A model generated the notes under the pieces. It was not told where the DNA came from. It was given only the letters and a program-made list of their open reading frames with translations, and ran no database searches. A program made the position numbers and the translations under genes. Positions 6,188 to 9,161 of a stretch of 9,161 nt of DNA are shown piece after piece (the stretch's first letter is position 1; each line of letters opens with the position of its first letter). Source of the DNA: Planctomycetaceae bacterium (GTDB taxonomy: Bacteria; Planctomycetota; Planctomycetia; Planctomycetales; Planctomycetaceae); the NCBI GenBank assembly GCA_003445035.1, contig DLVV01000288.1, positions 15,627-24,787 on the forward strand, given 5' to 3'.

Positions 6188-7371
6188 CCGGACCCCCGTT
6201 GGCTCTCGAGCGTCTGCTCCAGAAACGGTGTCACCACTCCGGCCAGTTGATCGTGTTCGATCAGGAACGCGTCGTGTCCATACGGACTCTCGAACTCCAG
6301 GAACGTCGTGTCCCGTCCCGCGTCGACCATCGCGCTGACCACCTCGCGACTCTGGCTGGTCGGGAACAACCAGTCGGTGCTGTAGCTGACGACCAGGTAG
6401 CGGGCGTCGGTGCGACCAAGAGCCTCCGGCAAAGACCCGTGGGTGGCGGCCAGGTCGAAGTAGTCCATCGCACGGGTCAGGTACAGGTAACTGTTGGCGT
6501 CGAACCGTTCGACGAACCGCTTCCCCTGGTAGTGCAGATAGCTTTCGACCTGGAACTCCGTTTCCCGGGCCAGGTCGTAGGCAAACCGGTCCCCCTCCTG
6601 CAATCGCCGACCAAATTTCATCTCGATCGAGGCTTCAGAGAGATACGTCAGGTGAGCGACCATGCGGGCCAGGCCCAGGCCGAACCGGGGGACTTCGCCG
6701 GTTTCGTAGTAGTTGCCGTCGTTGAAGTTCGGATCGACCAGGATCGCGCGTCGCCCGATCGCGTTGAAGGCGATGCCCCGAGCGGTCAGCTTGTCCCCCG
6801 AGGCGAGGACGATCGCCGAGCCGAGGGTGTCGGGAAACCGAGCGGCCCATTCGAGTACCTGCATGCCTCCCAGGCTGCCCCCGATCACCGCCAGCAGTTT
6901 CTCGATCCCCAGGTGTTCCACCAGTGCAGCGTGAACACTGACCATGTCGTCAACGGTGATGAAGGGAAACTCGAGCCCCCACGGCCTGTCCGATCCGGGC
7001 GGCGAGTCTCCCGGCCCGGCGGTGCCCTGGCAACCGCCCAGCACGTTGGCGCAGATCACGAAGTAACGGTCGGTGTCGAGCCCCTTGCCGGGGCCAACGA
7101 AGCCATTCCACCAGCCGAGTGAATCCGACTCGCTGTTACGTCGACCGGCAGCGTGGGCGTCACCGGTCAGAGCGTGGCAGATGAAAATCGCGTTGTCACG
7201 TTCCGGAGAAAGTGTCCCGTAGGTCTCGAAGGCCACGGTGACCGAATCCAGCCTCCCCCCGCCAGCCAACGTCAACGACGCGGGCGGTTCGAACAGTTGC
7301 ACCATCCGTGTCTCGACGATCCCGACCGACCCGTCATCGGGGGGATCCGTCGCGGAGACTTCGATCGCCAT
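6184..7371 (-). CDS. metX: Homoserine O-acyltransferase (MetX family)
   Basis: This 395-residue alpha/beta-hydrolase-fold enzyme transfers an acyl group (acetyl, or possibly succinyl) from CoA to the hydroxyl of L-homoserine, the entry step to methionine. The catalytic triad is visible: Ser166 in GGSLGGMQVLEWAARFP (164-180), Asp333 in STDWLFP (331-337) and His366 in YGHDAFLIEHDQ (364-375). Other family blocks are VAFETYGTL (46-54), CHALTGDAHA (65-74), GWWNGFVGPGKGLDTDRYFV (86-105) and NVLGGCQGTAGP (109-120). Acetyl versus succinyl specificity cannot be fixed by eye. The frame is open up to 7590, but the extra 73 residues are Arg/Pro-rich and unlike MetX, so I start at the ATG at 7371; an ATG at 7305 (Met23) also fits family N-termini. 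No strong Shine-Dalgarno precedes either. It is the first gene of the metX-metW-channel operon, and a structured leader precedes it. Confidence 0.92.
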   Translation of the reverse strand: MAIEVSATDPPDDGSVGIVETRMVQLFEPPASLTLAGGGRLDSVTVAFETYGTLSPERDNAIFICHALTGDAHAAGRRNSESDSLGWWNGFVGPGKGLDTDRYFVICANVLGGCQGTAGPGDSPPGSDRPWGLEFPFITVDDMVSVHAALVEHLGIEKLLAVIGGSLGGMQVLEWAARFPDTLGSAIVLASGDKLTARGIAFNAIGRRAILVDPNFNDGNYYETGEVPRFGLGLARMVAHLTYLSEASIEMKFGRRLQEGDRFAYDLARETEFQVESYLHYQGKRFVERFDANSYLYLTRAMDYFDLAATHGSLPEALGRTDARYLVVSYSTDWLFPTSQSREVVSAMVDAGRDTTFLEFESPYGHDAFLIEHDQLAGVVTPFLEQTLESQRGSG

Positions 7372-7589
7372 CGATTCGACCACGCTGCGACCAACGCGCC
7401 AAACCGTGCGCCTGTCGGCCTCAGCCGCCTGTCCCGGTCGCGGCAGTCCCCACACCGGGACCCGGCGACCGGGCCTCCTGGCCCTCTCGATCACCGGACT
7501 GCCGAGCACCCACGGGGAACGGCCCCGCGTGCACGTCCTGAGCATCCCCCCGCGAGGTTCTCCCGGCGAGACGCCCTGTGTTGTTGTCA
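7372..7589 (-). ncRNA. Long structure-rich 5' leader of metX (candidate cis-regulatory RNA)
   Basis: About 218 bases lie between the presumed transcription start and the metX ATG. On the transcript, in 5' to 3' order, I see four elements. First, a GGCG/CGCC mini-hairpin (7565-7575). Second, a hairpin of GCAC+CGGGG pairing with CCCCG+GTGC around CCGTT (7506-7532). Third, a perfect 9-bp stem of CGGCAGTCC with GGACTGCCG (arms 7496-7504 and 7441-7449) that encloses two hairpins, GGGCC/GGCCC (7471-7484) and CCCGG/CCGGG (7461-7473); these overlap by three bases and so exclude one another. Fourth, a CGGC/GCCG hairpin (7416-7427). I do not recognise a SAM, SAH or cobalamin riboswitch core. The stems are real in the sequence, but high GC content makes some of them expected by chance. 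Confidence 0.35.
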
Positions 7590-7595
7590 ACTTCG

Positions 7596-7601
7596 ATTAT
7601 A
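7596..7601 (-). promoter_or_regulatory. -10 box (perfect TATAAT) for the metX operon
   Basis: The minus strand reads CCCCCTATAATCG here, a perfect -10 hexamer in otherwise very GC-rich DNA, placed between the upstream unknown gene and metX. No good -35 lies 16-18 bases upstream (the best is TGCTTT). A 10-bp palindrome GGGGCGCCCC (7603-7612) abuts it upstream, and a small dyad GTTG-T-CAAC (7583-7591) covers the expected start site; either could be an operator. Transcription would begin near 7589. Confidence 0.45.
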
Positions 7602-7661
7602 GGGGGCGCCCCGAGGGAAAAGCAGGGACGAATGGGTCCGGACGTCGAACCCGGCGACCAA

Positions 7662-9161
7662 TTACCCGCCCGTGGTGGCCTTGGCCGGGGTGGGTGCGCT
7701 CTTACGGATGTCGTCGATCTGGGACTTGAACTCCAGCAGCTTGGCTTCGTCAAGATGCCTGGTGAACAGCGCACGAGCTTCGCTGCAGAGCTTCCGGATC
7801 CGGTTGGCAGCCACACGGTTCCGGTCCGAGAGCGCCGACTGAACAGCAGGGAACTCGATCGCCTCAAGCTGATCCTCGAATGACCGCAAGGTCGGCAGTT
7901 CATCGATCCCCTTCAGGTGACGGTCGACCCGGGTCCAGTCGGGCGTCTCGGCGTCGGCCAGTTTCTTGGCCAGTGCCATGTGCACCGCCCGTCGAGCCAC
8001 CACCTCGATCAACTCGCCCTGCAACCTGGTCACGTGCCCCTCGACGCCAAGCCGATCCGAATCATCCGGCAACAGCAGTGCCGTCTCGACTTCGCGACCC
8101 GGCACGAACGGCACCCGGGCCATCACGTTGCTTCCGCTCATCACGTACATCCACACCAACGGCATCTTTTCGTCGACGGTGATCTCGACACGGCCGGCGC
8201 GATCCGAAAGCAACCGGCGGGGAGGTGGCAACTCCGTCCGTCGCTTCTTCTCGTCGGTTCCCTCCCGGATCCCCTCGTCGGGAGCGGCTGTCGAGGCGGC
8301 TTTCTTGGTCAATCTCCGTGACAACACCACCACGCGATGCCCGATCAGCGGACGGGAGGGATTGCGACGGGGCAGCAATGTCAGCCAGGTGGATGGCAGG
8401 ACCGAGTCCACTCCAGCCGCCATCAACTCGACCCCTCGACCACCTCCCTGCAACGGATTCCTCAACGCCGTGGCCACCTCACAACGAACCGTCGCCCGTT
8501 TACGCTCCGACACCTTCAGGTAGGTCCAGGTCAGCGGCTGGATCCGCTCTACGCTATGCGTCTTGCGGTTCCGGTACCGCAGGAACGGTTCCATCAGATC
8601 ACCGAGCTGCAATTGCTCGGAATCCGGGTCTGCCACGGGAAACTCCCCGGCACGTACCTGAACCTCCACCTCCTTGGCCCCACCCACTGTGATCTGGACC
8701 GTCGGCGCGAACATGTCACGAACCAGTTGACCGACAACCGTCGGCAGTCCACGTCGATCGTACTCGACACGGCGACGTGACAGCGCCAGGCTGCGAGTCG
8801 TTGCATTGTAGGGACGCCCCGCAACGTCGAAACGGGCTCCCATCCTCGAGACGGTCACCAGCATCACGCGATCCCAGTCGGTGCCCGCGTAGCGCGTCTG
8901 CAGCCCCTCTGCAGAGAGCCGATCCAGCCCGGTCGCCGAGGTGGGCAACAACCAGTCGTTGATCTCAACTCGAGTCGTCCAGGTCTCGCCGATCGCGCGT
9001 TCCAGGACCGTCGCCACATCGCGCCTCAGCCTCTGGATCGATCCCGGCGTGACCAGAGGATCCGTCGGCACCGCCAACGACACCAACACCCGATAGGGAA
9101 TCTTCCGCGGCTCGACCTTCTTCTTGACCTTACTCCTCGACTTCTCGTCCGACTTCTCGTC
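7662..9161 (-). CDS. Protein of unknown function, N-terminus beyond the window
   Basis: The minus-strand frame is open from the right edge to a TAA at 7662-7664: 499 residues without a start in view, so this is the C-terminal part of a longer protein. The visible part begins with a Lys/Glu/Ser-rich stretch (DEKSDEKSRSKVKKK, encoded by a 12-base tandem repeat). A compact mixed alpha/beta region follows, starting IPYRVLVSLAVPTDP (21-35), with WDRVMLVTVSRMGARFDVAGR at about 96-116. After it come beta-rich segments and a second charged linker with EKKRRTELPPPRR near the middle. A beta segment ending VTVDEKM-like (GRVEITVDEKMP) leads to a helical C-terminal third rich in Arg/Glu/Leu. I recognise no catalytic motif, membrane helix or named domain. 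The many short beta runs and charged linkers suggest a secreted or scaffold-type protein, but that is weak. It is co-oriented with metX but separated from it by that gene's own promoter region. Confidence 0.65.
   Translation of the reverse strand, partial: DEKSDEKSRSKVKKKVEPRKIPYRVLVSLAVPTDPLVTPGSIQRLRRDVATVLERAIGETWTTRVEINDWLLPTSATGLDRLSAEGLQTRYAGTDWDRVMLVTVSRMGARFDVAGRPYNATTRSLALSRRRVEYDRRGLPTVVGQLVRDMFAPTVQITVGGAKEVEVQVRAGEFPVADPDSEQLQLGDLMEPFLRYRNRKTHSVERIQPLTWTYLKVSERKRATVRCEVATALRNPLQGGGRGVELMAAGVDSVLPSTWLTLLPRRNPSRPLIGHRVVVLSRRLTKKAASTAAPDEGIREGTDEKKRRTELPPPRRLLSDRAGRVEITVDEKMPLVWMYVMSGSNVMARVPFVPGREVETALLLPDDSDRLGVEGHVTRLQGELIEVVARRAVHMALAKKLADAETPDWTRVDRHLKGIDELPTLRSFEDQLEAIEFPAVQSALSDRNRVAANRIRKLCSEARALFTRHLDEAKLLEFKSQIDDIRKSAPTPAKATTGG
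9138..9161. repeat. 12-base tandem repeat, two perfect copies at the window edge
   Basis: CGACTTCTCGTC occurs at 9138-9149 and again at 9150-9161, encoding Asp-Glu-Lys-Ser twice on the minus strand inside the unknown protein. The next coding triplets (RSKVKKK) are similar in composition. The array may continue past the window edge, so the copy number is unknown. Confidence 0.7.

Noticed and set aside
7461..7500. Resemblance of the leader segment GATCGAGAGGGCCAGGAGG to the SAM-I/SAM-IV riboswitch 5' core.
   Set aside because: The flanking conserved parts (GGCCC followed by UGAAACC and GGCAACC) are absent and the similarity is mostly a self-complementary GGGCC/GGCCC hairpin.
7372..7590. A 73-residue N-terminal extension of MetX.
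   Set aside because: The added residues are Arg/Pro/Gly-rich and unlike any MetX N-terminus; MetX proteins are near 380 residues, matched by the start at 7371.
1..9161. CRISPR array, tRNA/rRNA, insertion sequence or phage signature.
   Set aside because: No spaced direct repeats, no transposase or integrase motifs, and no tRNA-like cloverleaf were seen on reading both strands; a covariance-model scan would settle small RNAs.

Overview
The window looks like GC-rich chromosomal DNA, most likely from a planctomycete. This is an inference from gene content and style: a Tat-exported enolase-superfamily protein, a transketolase split into two subunits, ExbB/ExbD-like channel genes with unusual architectures, weak Shine-Dalgarno signals and several anonymous proteins. 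I see no phage, transposon, CRISPR, tRNA or rRNA signal. The content is housekeeping plus lineage-specific genes.

Left part (1-3518). At the left edge is the N-terminal piece of a minus-strand enolase-superfamily (mandelate racemase / muconate lactonizing type) protein with a twin-arginine leader. A 267-base divergent spacer with a good sigma-70-like promoter separates it from a plus-strand operon. That operon holds the transketolase N-terminal (TPP-binding) subunit, the transketolase C-terminal (pyrimidine-binding and C-terminal domain) subunit, and a tandem GNAT acetyltransferase 21 bases further on.

Right part (3549-9161). Everything here is on the minus strand and converges on the GNAT gene across a 30-base gap that contains an imperfect hairpin. 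Read in the direction of transcription, the order is: a partial unknown protein that runs off the right edge; a spacer with a TATAAT box and a long, structure-rich leader; metX (homoserine O-acyltransferase); metW (methyltransferase-like partner); an ExbB/TolQ/MotA-family channel subunit; an ExbD-like protein with an Asp-bearing membrane helix followed by long helical segments; and a small membrane-anchored protein whose soluble domain resembles the ExbD periplasmic fold. metX, metW and the ExbB-like and ExbD-like genes are joined by three successive ATGA stop/start overlaps, and the last gene follows after 19 bases with a clear GGGAG ribosome site.

The observation most worth following is this transcriptional and translational fusion of methionine-pathway genes (metX-metW) to a three-gene, apparently proton-driven ExbB/ExbD-type module of non-standard build. 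The second is the roughly 218-base leader ahead of metX, which has a perfect 9-bp closing stem around mutually exclusive hairpins and could be an RNA regulator.
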